55,911 bases of DNA from Alphaproteobacteria bacterium (GCA_016869875.1 VGDE01000003.1:1-55911), one strand, 5' to 3'; positions 42,871-52,131 are shown, numbered from the stretch's first letter. Numbers and translations are program-made. The notes: generated by a model from the letters alone, not told the origin.

Positions 42871-43856
42871 TGCAGGATGACAGCTACTTTAATCAGGCTA
42901 TGGCCGCGCTAGGCGATATTGTAAGGCGCGAAGACCTCGTAGAGCTGTGCATCAACCCTGATGGAACGGTCTGGGCGGAAACTCGTGGTGACCACTTCAT
43001 GCGGAAGTGTGAAGCGCATCTACAAAGAAATGTGCTGGCTGATTTAGCCGCTAGTATCGTCGGCCAGGCCCAAGCGACCATCAGTAAAACCAAGCCCCTT
43101 ATCTCCGCTTCTATTGAGTATCTTGGCCGTCCGATCAGGGTCCAGGTCGTCGCGCCACCTGCGGCACTCTCAGGCCATGCTATCGCAATGCGCTTCTTCT
43201 CGTCCCTGCCCCTTGATGAAGTCAAACTAGACTATCTCTACGGAGAACAGCGGTCACTGGATGAAGAACGCGCTGCAAGAAATCTCCAGCTCAAAGAAAT
43301 CGCAGAAAAAGGCACCCTCGATGAAGCCCTAGAGTTCTGCGTGAGTGAAAAGCTGAACATGGTTCTGTCAGGAGGAACCTCGACGGGCAAGACTGTTGCC
43401 CTTCGCAAAATCATGACGTTCATTCCTCCATCTGAACGTGTCATCACCATTGAGGACGCCGCCGAGCTGCTGCCAAGCCAGCCTAATACAGTGTCCTTGA
43501 TTGCCGACAGGAACAGTGACGTACGATCGCCTGACGCGCTTCTCATTTCTTCGCTGCGAATGCGGCCTGACAGAGTGATCGTTGGCGAAGTGCGCGGCAA
43601 GGAAGCGATGACATTCCTTGAAGCTATCAACACCGGCCATGGCGGCTCAGCGACAACCGTTCATGCCGAAACGCCAACCCTGGCCCTTGATGCCCTTGCC
43701 ATGAAAGCGGGCCGATCAGATGTGCCCATGAGCTATTCGGAAATTCGTGAATACATCACCCGCTCTATCGACGTCATCATTCAGACAGGTCGTAAAGACG
43801 GAAAGCGCGGCATTGCCGAGTTCTTCCTTCCGACCGCGAAAGGAACAGCAGGATGA
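42870..43856 (+). CDS. virB11: VirB11 ATPase
   Basis: A 328-residue VirB11-type secretion ATPase forming hexamers. Walker A is SGGTSTGKTVALRK near residue 165. ITIEDAAELLPSQPNTVSL and MRPDRVIVGEVRGKEAMTFL follow, and the conserved His is in TGHGGSATTVHAETP. The start overlaps the virB10 stop by one base. It switches the machine between pilus building and DNA transfer. Confidence 0.95.
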   Translation: MQDDSYFNQAMAALGDIVRREDLVELCINPDGTVWAETRGDHFMRKCEAHLQRNVLADLAASIVGQAQATISKTKPLISASIEYLGRPIRVQVVAPPAALSGHAIAMRFFSSLPLDEVKLDYLYGEQRSLDEERAARNLQLKEIAEKGTLDEALEFCVSEKLNMVLSGGTSTGKTVALRKIMTFIPPSERVITIEDAAELLPSQPNTVSLIADRNSDVRSPDALLISSLRMRPDRVIVGEVRGKEAMTFLEAINTGHGGSATTVHAETPTLALDALAMKAGRSDVPMSYSEIREYITRSIDVIIQTGRKDGKRGIAEFFLPTAKGTAG

Positions 43857-44308
43857 TGAGGTCTATCGTTTTCGCTGCTATCGCAGTTGCTGCTACCGCC
43901 GCTGCTGCCCAACCAGACAAGGTGACGGAAGATCAGGAACGTAAGTTCCTGCGCTTCGATACGCAAAGCGCAGGAAATCCTGAAGTCTCAGAACGCGGAT
44001 GCTCGATCCCGCCCCGTCCTTCTCTTTCAAATCCAAAAAATGCGCCAGCCAATGCCAACCCGGATCAAGCCAGTTCCGTCCTACTGTCAATCTACAGGCG
44101 CCAAAACGCAGAAAAGATTGTGTCGCAGCAAGTTTGCTCGTGCGACATGTATTTTTCGGATCGGGATAATGCTCTCGATGAAATGATGGCCGTTTTTGAG
44201 GGGCTACACTTCGATGAGTGGGCAAGCGTTCGGCTTGAAAACAGCAGGGCCACAAATGCCCTATCCTCCGAAGTACGGACAATCTGCAAAGAAAGTGGTG
44301 TCCTATAA
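43853..44308 (+). CDS. Secreted hypothetical protein between virB11 and virB6
   Basis: A 151-residue protein with a signal peptide (SIVFAAIAVAATAAAAQ) and a mature part with Cys residues (RGCSIPPRP, VCSCDMYF, TICKESG). The two Cys in CSC and others suggest disulfides in the periplasm. It overlaps virB11 (ATG at 43853) and virB6 (start at 44308), so it is part of the operon. I do not recognise the family; a lipoprotein-independent accessory subunit of the channel is possible. Confidence 0.65.
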   Translation: MMRSIVFAAIAVAATAAAAQPDKVTEDQERKFLRFDTQSAGNPEVSERGCSIPPRPSLSNPKNAPANANPDQASSVLLSIYRRQNAEKIVSQQVCSCDMYFSDRDNALDEMMAVFEGLHFDEWASVRLENSRATNALSSEVRTICKESGVL

Positions 44309-45354
44309 TGCCTATAGTTTCGGATCTGGTGGAAATCGGACAGCAGCAACTTAGTGACGCCGCGCAATCGCAGTTTGGCCTTACTGCCGCAGCTATTGGT
44401 GACACACTCCAAGTAGCTGCATCGCTGGCTATCATCCTCGTATTTATCAATGCGCTTCTGCAAATTCGGCCGCAGCCTGTAGGCGATCTGTTGATACTAG
44501 TCGTAAAGTTGCTTTTAATTTTTCAGTTCGCGACAGTCTGGAGCCAATTCAATGCCATTGCCAGTGCTGTCATAAATGGCATGGATTCAATTGCCGGCGC
44601 TATGCTGTCAGGCAGCTCTAATCCGAACATGGGCCTTGCAGCCTCGTTCGATGACATGCTGGACCGCCTCGCAACCAGCGCCAATACGACAATGGACAAC
44701 CTCAGTTACATGAGCCGTGCGGTAATGAGCGGCATCTTTTTCATCCTACATTCCCTCACGGCGGCAGTGGCCGGGCTGATCTTGATTTTCGCACTGGTCA
44801 TGATCACGATCCATCTTGGTCTCGCGCCAATTTTCATTGGTCTTTCAGTCTTCAAAGCAACGTCAGACTTCTTTTTTCAGTGGCTTCGCTCGACCCTGAG
44901 TTACGTTCTTTATCCTATCGTCATCGCCGCTGTGCTGGGTTCAATGATCCGGCTTACCCAAGGCGTTGTTGTTAACCTTGATCCAACAAACATCGAATCC
45001 ATCGCTGGCTTGGTCCCGTTTCTAACGATCCTCTTCATGATGATTTTCACCATTGTCCTGATACCGATGATCGTGAGCGGCCTAAGCGGGATGGTTGCAG
45101 CCGCTGGTCCTTTAGCGGCGGCTGCGGTTACCGCTGGCGTGCATCGTAACCTTTCTGGGTCAATGGCAGGACCTGCAGCTCTTTCGAGGTCGTTCCGCGG
45201 TGCCGGTGCCGGTCGCGGCGGCGGTGTAGGGTCATCACCGCCCGCACCTGGGCCCGGACCGGGTGCGGGGGCAAGCCCCGCCTCCCCACATCAGGCACAG
45301 CCAAGCGTTCAGCGTCAGTTGAACATGCCAAATAGGTTCCGAGACCGTTCCTGA
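44308..45354 (+). CDS. virB6: VirB6
   Basis: A 348-residue VirB6/TrbL polytopic protein with about five to six helices, including VAASLAIILVFINALLQI, LLILVVKLLLIFQFATVW and LILIFALVMITIHLGLAPIF, then IAGLVPFLTILFMMIFTIVL. The last ~60 residues are Gly/Pro/Ala-rich and disordered. It forms the inner-membrane channel. Last gene of the virB operon; the terminator follows directly. Start overlaps the preceding unknown gene's stop codon. Confidence 0.9.
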   Translation: MPIVSDLVEIGQQQLSDAAQSQFGLTAAAIGDTLQVAASLAIILVFINALLQIRPQPVGDLLILVVKLLLIFQFATVWSQFNAIASAVINGMDSIAGAMLSGSSNPNMGLAASFDDMLDRLATSANTTMDNLSYMSRAVMSGIFFILHSLTAAVAGLILIFALVMITIHLGLAPIFIGLSVFKATSDFFFQWLRSTLSYVLYPIVIAAVLGSMIRLTQGVVVNLDPTNIESIAGLVPFLTILFMMIFTIVLIPMIVSGLSGMVAAAGPLAAAAVTAGVHRNLSGSMAGPAALSRSFRGAGAGRGGGVGSSPPAPGPGPGAGASPASPHQAQPSVQRQLNMPNRFRDRS

Positions 45355-45365
45355 TCCCAAAACAG

Positions 45366-45392
45366 AAAAGCCCGCCTTAACGGCGGGCTTTT
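45366..45392. terminator. Bidirectional terminator between virB6 and virD4
   Basis: An 11-bp perfect stem (45366-45376 with 45382-45392) with a 5-nt loop, A run on one side and T run on the other. It separates the converging virB operon (plus) and virD4 (minus), so it can end both transcripts. Confidence 0.92.
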
Positions 45393-45416
45393 TTATTCAG
45401 GTAGATGCCTGATACG

Positions 45417-47579
45417 TCAAACCTCAACCTGAGATATTACGTCCATATCAGTGAATTTGTCTCGCAGATCGTCCAGCATTGACCGCCCCTTCTTCAACGT
45501 GCGGTCAACGACTGCGCGGGCTTCTGGGGTGTCGGGGACGTCCATTAGAACCAAATCCAATTGTGCCGTTGCCACGGATTTTCGCTGTGGCCTCCGGGTC
45601 GAGCGGACAGCGGATACGGAAGTGTCGGCTGAAGGTGCTTTTCTAGCCAACCTGCGTGATGATCTGGGCTTATCATCTGGAGCCGGATCATTTCGATCTA
45701 TGATCGCAGGCGCGGCAGTTTCGATGTCCTGAACAGGCGCTCTGTCAGTCGCTTCAACGCTGGCACCCTTCCCGACCGCAACAGGGTCGACGGCTTCGAG
45801 TGACGCCTCGGCATCCACCTTCTCCGGGGGTGGCAGCAAGCGCACCCTAGCTTTTTCTGCCGCGCGGGCGGCATCTGCCTCCATCAAACCAATGTCGGGG
45901 AAAACATACTTATCCATAGCAGGGTTATGCGGGGGCATCGGCAGAGTGCCAGTTTGAGCCTCAAATATGGGCTTCAACTTCGCATCGCTGAAATACTTGA
46001 TACGCTTTGCACGGATCGGCATGTCAGCATCAACGATGATAATCACGTCATCCTTGGGAAGTCGGCGCGCTTCATCCTCTGACAACAAAGGCCGCTCTTC
46101 TGTTCGTTCGCTGACATTGACACCATTGAAAGCACCTTGACCAATAGTCCGGCTCTTGCTGACGACACGCCGTGTCGTCATGCCTGTTGCACGGGACAGA
46201 TCGGACACAGTTTTCTCCTCAGAAGGCGTCAGATACAGTTTAATTCCTGCGCCACCTTGGAGCGACAAGCGGACATTCTGCCCATAAATTTCGTCCAGTG
46301 CTGGAACAGTCTGCGTAACAATTGCCAAGTTGCCGCCGTATGACCGCAGAGTTTTGATCGACTCAGCTACGATCGGCATTTTTCCAAGTTTGTCGAACTC
46401 ATCCAGCATGATGAGGACCGGCCACGGTTCGTCCGGACCTGGCTCACCCGCCCCTTGCAATGAAGAAATGAGATCGGAAAAAAACAGTCTGATTAGCGGT
46501 GCGATTGCAGCAACGTCATCTGGCGGCACAACCAGATAAACGGTCTGAGGCTTTTTGCGGAAGGTCACAAACTCAAAATCACTGTCATCAGTCAGAGCGC
46601 AAATGCGCGGGTTTGCCCACGTTCCAAGCCCCGAGCTGCTGAGAACTGAAAGGTATGCCGACAGGGTGCGTTCGGTGATGTTCCCGAGCTTGTTGAACAT
46701 CATCTTAGTGGCAGGATCTTCCGCTATTCGCGCATAGTAAGCGTACTGCGTCTTTGTCTCCCCGCCTTGAACAGCATAGCGGTATATTTCCCCCAAAGTG
46801 ACGCGGGTTTTCTCATAAGCCAGCATCCCGCAAGCGACAAAAATATCCGTCGCCCCCGGTAGAAACTCCTCTGCCCCCTGCCCTGCTTGCAGGAACAGCT
46901 TGGCGATCTTTTGAAGCTCCATCATGCGCTGCGCGGGGTTCTTCATCTTTCCGACACGCTTCAGGGGGTTGTATCGATGCGACGGCGACTCCCAATCGGT
47001 CGGTGCAAAGCGATAGACCGTATCACCTCGCGCTTTCCGGTGGCGTGATGTTAGCTCGAAGTTTTCGCCCTTCACGTCCAGGACGACGCTGCTGCCTGCA
47101 TAGGTTAGGAGGTTGGGAATGACGAAGCCTACACCCTTACCCCGTCCCGTAGGCGCAACGATTAGGGCATGTGGATGCTCGGCAGACACAATGAATGGCT
47201 GGTTAGAGCCTGGGTCACCCGTCTTTCCCAAAACAAAGCCTTTGGCGGGATTGGTTAAGAAGCGTTTGCGCTTCATTTGCCGTTTTGTCTGCCAGCTCGT
47301 CGTCCCAAAGCGTGTAAGGTCTTCGGTCGTCACCTTAGCAGCCAGCATGAAGCCCGCCAGGGTGGTTGCAATGACCACGAAGTTTATCAGAACATAGCCG
47401 CGTGGATCACGCGCTTGGATGTCACCGTACTGCGTAGCGATAAAGAAAAGATCGAGTTCGGCCAAGTCGTAGCGGTACTGGGCGAGCCCCGACGCCAGCA
47501 CGTAGCCAATCAGAAAAGCGAAAAAACCAATAAGGAGAACCCCTCCTAGCTGGCGTAGCCTGCCTTCAAGTCTGGTCAT
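45417..47579 (-). CDS. virD4: VirD4 coupling protein (TraG/TraD family)
   Basis: A 720-residue coupling ATPase. Two N-terminal membrane helices (LLIGFFAFLIGYVLASGL, GYVLINFVVIATTLAGFML) precede the ATPase domain, with Walker A APTGRGKGVGFVIPNLL near residue 140 and Walker B VLIMLDEFDKLGKMPI near 395. The C-terminal ~150 residues are Ala/Arg/Glu-rich. It links the relaxase-DNA complex to the VirB channel. Start ATG at 47579 with AAGGAG. It lies 11 nt downstream of the relaxase gene, on the same strand. Confidence 0.93.
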   Translation of the reverse strand: MTRLEGRLRQLGGVLLIGFFAFLIGYVLASGLAQYRYDLAELDLFFIATQYGDIQARDPRGYVLINFVVIATTLAGFMLAAKVTTEDLTRFGTTSWQTKRQMKRKRFLTNPAKGFVLGKTGDPGSNQPFIVSAEHPHALIVAPTGRGKGVGFVIPNLLTYAGSSVVLDVKGENFELTSRHRKARGDTVYRFAPTDWESPSHRYNPLKRVGKMKNPAQRMMELQKIAKLFLQAGQGAEEFLPGATDIFVACGMLAYEKTRVTLGEIYRYAVQGGETKTQYAYYARIAEDPATKMMFNKLGNITERTLSAYLSVLSSSGLGTWANPRICALTDDSDFEFVTFRKKPQTVYLVVPPDDVAAIAPLIRLFFSDLISSLQGAGEPGPDEPWPVLIMLDEFDKLGKMPIVAESIKTLRSYGGNLAIVTQTVPALDEIYGQNVRLSLQGGAGIKLYLTPSEEKTVSDLSRATGMTTRRVVSKSRTIGQGAFNGVNVSERTEERPLLSEDEARRLPKDDVIIIVDADMPIRAKRIKYFSDAKLKPIFEAQTGTLPMPPHNPAMDKYVFPDIGLMEADAARAAEKARVRLLPPPEKVDAEASLEAVDPVAVGKGASVEATDRAPVQDIETAAPAIIDRNDPAPDDKPRSSRRLARKAPSADTSVSAVRSTRRPQRKSVATAQLDLVLMDVPDTPEARAVVDRTLKKGRSMLDDLRDKFTDMDVISQVEV

Positions 47580-47590
47580 GGGATTACTCC

Positions 47591-49960
47591 TTATCCAAAA
47601 TCGTGACCGCCCTGCTCATGACCACGCCGCTCATGACGGAGGGCTTGTTCATGCTTGACTGCCGCAACATTGTGCTGCGCGATTGCTTGGGAGTGATCAC
47701 GGCTGCTACCGCTGTTTTGGTCAGCCTTTAGGTAAGCAATGGCAAGGTCATGTCGCTGAGCCGTGCCCATTCCTGGAATATCAGGCGCTTTCCCATTCTG
47801 CATGTCACGAGCCGCATCCTGCCCAAGCGCACGTTCGACGGCATCGACAAGCCGGCGAGACTCGTCAGAAGTCATGTTGCCACTCTTCGCTGCAAGCTGC
47901 TTGGCTTCATCAAGTGCTGCAGCTTTATCGCGCTCCTGACTCTGTGCTGCACGTTCTTCTTTTTCTCGCACACGGTCCATTTGGATAGCTGTGAACGCTC
48001 GCTGAATATCATCGTCAGGCATCCTGCGTTCTGCCGCAGGCACATAGCCTTCGGGACCGCGCGCGTCTCTTGCATTCCGGTCCCATGCCTCAGAGGCAAG
48101 CTCAGCATGATCCCGCGATCTGTCTGCGAAATCCGTAAACGCATCGCTGGCTGCTGCGACTTCCTTCTGCCCCTGCTGCCTTACTTCGCTATCGTCAGAG
48201 TAAGGCCAGTTGAAATCAGTCCGCTCGAACTGTTGGACGAGGCGTCCAAAGTCCTGACGTTCGCTAGTCGAATGCACATCAACTGCCGCAGTGCGGTCAA
48301 GGCTCTGATCACGTAGCGCGTCTTCAACCCTGTCATAAACATTGCTGACATGATCACGAGCCTTTTCCAGCCCCTCACTGGTCGCAAGGTCATAGCCGTT
48401 CTTGTCAGCGACTGCATGCAAGTCTCGCTCAACCCACCGGCTTTCCAACGCCGCTGTGGTGGCAGTCATTTCAATGCGCGCTGAAACCTCCCGCGGGTCA
48501 ATGCCACTACCTTCCAGGGCAGCTTCCAGCCTGTCTGGCGCCAGATCACGTTGCATGTCGCGCGCCACATTTTCAGCGTAGATGCTGTCAGATGCAGGGC
48601 TGGTCAGGGTGCGGGTCTGCTCGCCAAGAGGATTCAACTCTCGGACGCTGCGCAGCATGTCATCCACGTCCTTATCCATTTGCGCCCGTTGCTCGGGCGG
48701 CGCTCGATCAATGCTGCGGTCGATTTCTTTGATCGTAGATCGCAATGCTATTAGCTTTGCTTCGAATTGATCGACGTCCCGCTCCAATGCCGGGTTGGCC
48801 TCGATGGCCCCTGCCCTATCGCTCATGTCCTCGCCTTTCTCAATTTGCTGCGCCATGCGCTCCAATGCGTTTGCCGTAAGGGTATTCCCAAGTCGGTCAG
48901 CTATGCTGCCAAGGCTGCGATACGTGTCTGCAACCTCGGACAGTTTTTGCTTGATAAAATCACTGTCCACGCGCTCGGCCGCGCGATCTTGGGTTTGGCT
49001 AGGTCCGATCAGACGGACCTCCCATTGCGTGCGAGTAAAGGCCACGTCCTTACCGGCACGATTAGTAAAGCTGGTAACTTCTTTCCCCCGATTGGTGATT
49101 GAGATGGTTTGTCCTGTGTCAACATTCGCCTCGGCCATTGCCCGACCTAAGCCACTGCCCCACATTTCCTTTATACCATTATCAGTTGCCAGCTTAACGT
49201 AATAACTCGGTGTATTCTTAGGGTCATGACCATAAGGAGACTTGCCATGCTCGATCAATTCACCGCGCAAACTTTTTCGTAAATCTATCGAGCTAAGCGC
49301 GTCCTCGGTAATGCCGCGCGAAAACCGACTAGTGTTGATCATTTCAACTCCAGCCGCCCGCCCCCATTCGACCATCACATCTTTAAAACGGTCGTAAGAA
49401 AGCTCTCCATCTTTTTCCAGATAGAAAAGCTCATTTTCTTGATTGCGCCGATCTACAATAACGTGGGCATGCGGGTGATCGCGATCCGTATGGATGCCGG
49501 CGATATAATTCCAACGGCCATATCCTTGCCCTATGAGCTCATCACATACTCCACGCGTGATGGCTTTAACCTTCTCGGTGTCAGTCCCTTTGGGAAATGA
49601 CATCATCAAGTGCATCGAGTTCCCGTTCTCGATCTTACCGCGCCAACCCTCAGACCAATCGGTAGCAAGTCGTGAAACCTGGCGACCTGTCAGCTCCTTG
49701 CCGCCATCGTGCCGGTAGCTGGGGTCGATAACGTGATCCGACTTTCCCAGGACGTAATTCATCTGAGCCTTTATGTCGGCGCGGTTGTAGCACCCTCCGC
49801 TGCGAATGATCTTGAACACAGCTTGGGGAGTGTTTGCCTTGCGAACATTGCTGAGAAGCCGCGTGACGGAGCCGCCCCCGCCCCCAGATTTGACCCGCCG
49901 ACCAGACCGGACATGGTTATCATCAAGGAAGTTAGTGACGATGCTACTTCGCTGTGCCAT
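47591..49960 (-). CDS. virD2: Relaxase, VirD2/MOBP type
   Basis: A 789-residue relaxase. Residues 1-250 contain the relaxase domain: an active-site Tyr region (SGGCYNRADIKAQMNYVLGK) and the three-His motif GIHTDRDHPHAHVIVDRR near 160-178. The rest is a long helical tail (coiled coils) typical of relaxases that bind the coupling protein. It nicks oriT and stays covalently attached to the transferred strand. Start ATG overlaps the mobC stop. It is larger than Ti VirD2, like other plasmid-borne relaxases of the MOBP class. Confidence 0.9.
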   Translation of the reverse strand: MAQRSSIVTNFLDDNHVRSGRRVKSGGGGGSVTRLLSNVRKANTPQAVFKIIRSGGCYNRADIKAQMNYVLGKSDHVIDPSYRHDGGKELTGRQVSRLATDWSEGWRGKIENGNSMHLMMSFPKGTDTEKVKAITRGVCDELIGQGYGRWNYIAGIHTDRDHPHAHVIVDRRNQENELFYLEKDGELSYDRFKDVMVEWGRAAGVEMINTSRFSRGITEDALSSIDLRKSLRGELIEHGKSPYGHDPKNTPSYYVKLATDNGIKEMWGSGLGRAMAEANVDTGQTISITNRGKEVTSFTNRAGKDVAFTRTQWEVRLIGPSQTQDRAAERVDSDFIKQKLSEVADTYRSLGSIADRLGNTLTANALERMAQQIEKGEDMSDRAGAIEANPALERDVDQFEAKLIALRSTIKEIDRSIDRAPPEQRAQMDKDVDDMLRSVRELNPLGEQTRTLTSPASDSIYAENVARDMQRDLAPDRLEAALEGSGIDPREVSARIEMTATTAALESRWVERDLHAVADKNGYDLATSEGLEKARDHVSNVYDRVEDALRDQSLDRTAAVDVHSTSERQDFGRLVQQFERTDFNWPYSDDSEVRQQGQKEVAAASDAFTDFADRSRDHAELASEAWDRNARDARGPEGYVPAAERRMPDDDIQRAFTAIQMDRVREKEERAAQSQERDKAAALDEAKQLAAKSGNMTSDESRRLVDAVERALGQDAARDMQNGKAPDIPGMGTAQRHDLAIAYLKADQNSGSSRDHSQAIAQHNVAAVKHEQALRHERRGHEQGGHDFG

Positions 49961-50538
49961 CAGTCCAGCGCCTTCAAAATTTGATCAAGGCGAGCTTTGC
50001 GGCGGCGGGCTTTCGTCACAATTAGCTTTGAAACAAGGTCAGATACAGCCTTAAGCTCATCCCTCATGGCGACGATTGTAGCCAGATCATGTGGCGAAAT
50101 TTCTGCGCTGCCGGAGACAAGCGCCTTACGATTGGCGTGATAGACAAGCTGATTAAGGTTGTTGCCAACGCGGCGAACCTCTTTAGATAGCTCGGCTCCG
50201 ATCTCAATGAGGTCATCATCTGGATCAAAAAAGCCCGAAGCACGACGCAAAGCCTTCTTTGCAAATGCTGCTCGGGTCATGCCGAACCGCCCCGCCTGAA
50301 CGTCAAGGGCGCGCATTTCGTCGCTTTCCAAGCGAACACCAAGAACCTTCGTCTCGATCCTTGCTATCGGATCACGACGCAGCCTGGCCGCAATCATCTG
50401 AACGGCGCGGCGGGTGATACCGTAGGTTTTGGCAAGCTCATCTGTCGAGATGTTCTTCGCCAAATCCTGCACCAGTCGCCGCTTTTCGTCAGCATTTAAA
50501 CGCCTTTGGGGCCGTTTAGATGGTGGCGAAGTTAACAT
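49960..50538 (-). CDS. mobC: MobC-like relaxosome accessory protein
   Basis: A 192-residue MobC-type protein. The N-terminal ~60 residues hold a helix-turn-helix (TDELAKTYGITRRAVQMIA), followed by a ribbon-helix-helix-like segment and the conserved MobC signature (RRVGNNLNQLVYHANRK). It binds oriT DNA and opens the nic region for the relaxase. The ATG at 50538 is 25 bp from the large inverted repeat, which is its likely binding site. Its stop overlaps the relaxase start, so both are co-translated. First gene of the virD-type operon. Confidence 0.85.
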   Translation of the reverse strand: MLTSPPSKRPQRRLNADEKRRLVQDLAKNISTDELAKTYGITRRAVQMIAARLRRDPIARIETKVLGVRLESDEMRALDVQAGRFGMTRAAFAKKALRRASGFFDPDDDLIEIGAELSKEVRRVGNNLNQLVYHANRKALVSGSAEISPHDLATIVAMRDELKAVSDLVSKLIVTKARRRKARLDQILKALD

Positions 50539-50563
50539 CTTACATTTCCCGCCATATTCTTCC

Positions 50564-50630
50564 CTTCAACCATAGGGCGTTTCCGCACTGCTGGCAAGAA
50601 AATGCCCGCGGAAAGGCCCTATGGTTGAAG
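50564..50630. repeat. Large inverted repeat, candidate oriT
   Basis: Two arms of 23 bp (50564-50586 and 50608-50630) match in 22 of 23 positions, with a 21-bp spacer. CTTCAACCATAGGGC at the left pairs with GCCCTATGGTTGAAG at the right, and TTTCCGC pairs with GCGGAAA. The repeat lies 25 bp upstream of mobC. Such long inverted repeats next to relaxosome genes are typical of oriT. A clear nic motif of a known type was not identified. A second hairpin (50667-50685) follows. An alternative is a strong regulatory or terminator hairpin. Confidence 0.6.
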
Positions 50631-50944
50631 TCCGTTTCGGTGGCCGCCCCCCCCAGGGCGGACAGGTTCGGGCGATCAGCCCGAAGCCGCGATATGCATC
50701 GCAGATCGCGCCATGCAGCCTCTCGGTTAAAGCGCAAGATTGGCGACCTGCACCCTCCCCAACAGGCGCGGAGCCTTCTCAGAGGCCGCAGGAGCGCCGC
50801 TGAGTGCCCGTATCGGATCTGTCAGCTAGGGTGGGTGCGGCCAAGGCTTTTTTCCGCCCACACGACGCATTCAGGCCGTGGGTTTGATTGGCGCTCCGAA
50901 CCAACAGCAGATTACTGGTTCCACGCTAAAAGAAACCGAAACAT

Positions 50945-51368
50945 GGCAACATGGTGAAGCGGCATTGCGACACTCCGGTAAAGCGGCGCAGCGGCATTAT
51001 GGCATTCCGGCAATACGGCGTAGCGGCATTCCGGCGCTACAGCCTAGTGGCGTAGCGGCATTGCAGCTATACGGCATAGTGGCATTGTGGCATTCCGGTA
51101 AAGCGGCGCAGCGACATTACGGCGATGCGGCATTGTGGCTATATGACAACATGGTAAAGTGGAGATGCGGCTTCCCGGCTTTCCGGCTTGATGGTTACCC
51201 GGCATCATGGCCACATGGTGATATGGCGAAGCGGCACCGTGGCGACGCGGCATCATGGCGAAGCGGCACCGTGGCGACGCGGCATCATGGCGACGCGGCA
51301 TCATGGTGACGCGGCATCATGGTGAGATGGCGAAGCGGTGATATGGTAAAGCGGTAATGTGGCGACGT
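50945..51368. repeat. Array of 53 octamers in strict 8-bp register (overdrive-like)
   Basis: From 50945 to 51368 the sequence divides without any gap into 53 units of 8 bp; 48 of them start with GG and every unit ends in C or T. Examples are GGCGAAGC, GGCATCAT, GGTAAAGC, GGCATTCC. The register never slips over 424 bp. The units 51225-51256 and 51257-51288 form a perfect 32-bp tandem duplicate. Period 8 does not fit codons or the DNA helix repeat. It lies 314 bp from the candidate oriT and 43 bp from the VirC1-like gene. It may be an overdrive-like transfer enhancer or a centromere for the VirC pair. Confidence 0.92.
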
Positions 51369-51411
51369 GACATCACTCAACGCCACCAAACAGCGAAGTG
51401 AGGGACAGAAG

Positions 51412-52131
51412 ATGAAAGTAATTTCACTGATAGGGCAAAAAGGGGGAGCAGGAAAAAGCACTGTCGCCCGCGTTCTTGCATCCGCAGCCGTTCTCGAAGG
51501 GAAACGCGTTTTGATGCTCGACTGCGACCCAAACAAAAGCACTTACTCCTTTTATCAAAAGCTAGTGCGGAACGATCCGACCTCGGCAAAAAGCGTGACT
51601 GCCTTTCACTGTGCCAACACTGAGGAAATGGAACGTCATATCATCGAAGCCGATGAGACGGGAAATATAGACTACTGCATTATTGACACCCAAGGCGACC
51701 TAGTGAATTGGGTGGATGACGTGATTGAGTTGTCTAATAGGGTAATCATACCGGTCAAGGTTTCCGAAACTGACTTCACAGTTCAATTGGAGACCTACAA
51801 ACGATATGTTGCCTTGCGCGATGCCGTAGTTGACCCATCCAAGTTGCCGCCGATTATGTTCCTGCTGAATCAGATCAAGCCAGGCGTTAAATATCCTGCG
51901 TCGCTCCGTGACTTGTTCGATGAAATTGCAAGCCATGACAGAATGCTGCGCTTCTACCTGCAAGAGCGCAATGTGTATAACCAGACCGACCAGGGCATCC
52001 TTTTAGGGGAATTTGCAAAACGCGTCGAAGCAACGTCGATTGGAAAAGCCATGCCAAAATACATGTCGCAGGCATTGGACGAGGCGAAAGAACTACTAAC
52101 CGCAGTTGAGGAGGTCACCGTCAATGGCTAG
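51412..52131 (+). CDS. virC1: ParA-family ATPase, VirC1-like
   Basis: A 239-residue deviant Walker A ATPase. The P-loop is QKGGAGKSTVARVLA and Walker A' lies in VLMLDCDPNKSTY. The Walker B region is CIIDTQGDLVNWVDDVIELS, followed by VIIPVKVSETDFTVQLETY. The last two parts resemble VirC1 of Agrobacterium (an IPTMLTPLDIDEALSTY-like stretch), a ParA-like protein that binds overdrive DNA and helps relaxosome formation. ATG at 51412 follows AGGGACAG. It is followed immediately by a VirC2-like gene. A role as plasmid partition ParA is possible and not excluded. Confidence 0.75.
   Translation: MKVISLIGQKGGAGKSTVARVLASAAVLEGKRVLMLDCDPNKSTYSFYQKLVRNDPTSAKSVTAFHCANTEEMERHIIEADETGNIDYCIIDTQGDLVNWVDDVIELSNRVIIPVKVSETDFTVQLETYKRYVALRDAVVDPSKLPPIMFLLNQIKPGVKYPASLRDLFDEIASHDRMLRFYLQERNVYNQTDQGILLGEFAKRVEATSIGKAMPKYMSQALDEAKELLTAVEEVTVNG

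Noticed and set aside
45417..49960. Plus-strand frames over virD4 and the relaxase genes
   Set aside because: They are out-of-frame shadows without starts or domains; the minus-strand genes explain the region fully.
50878..51309. A 143-codon frame over the octamer array that looks like a repeat protein
   Set aside because: The array has a period of 8 bp, so frames on both strands stay open by composition. The peptide is made of repeated His/Gly/Trp-type words without any conserved domain, and there is no ribosome-binding site of note.
50945..51368. CRISPR array
   Set aside because: Units are 8 bp without spacers, and no cas genes are near.
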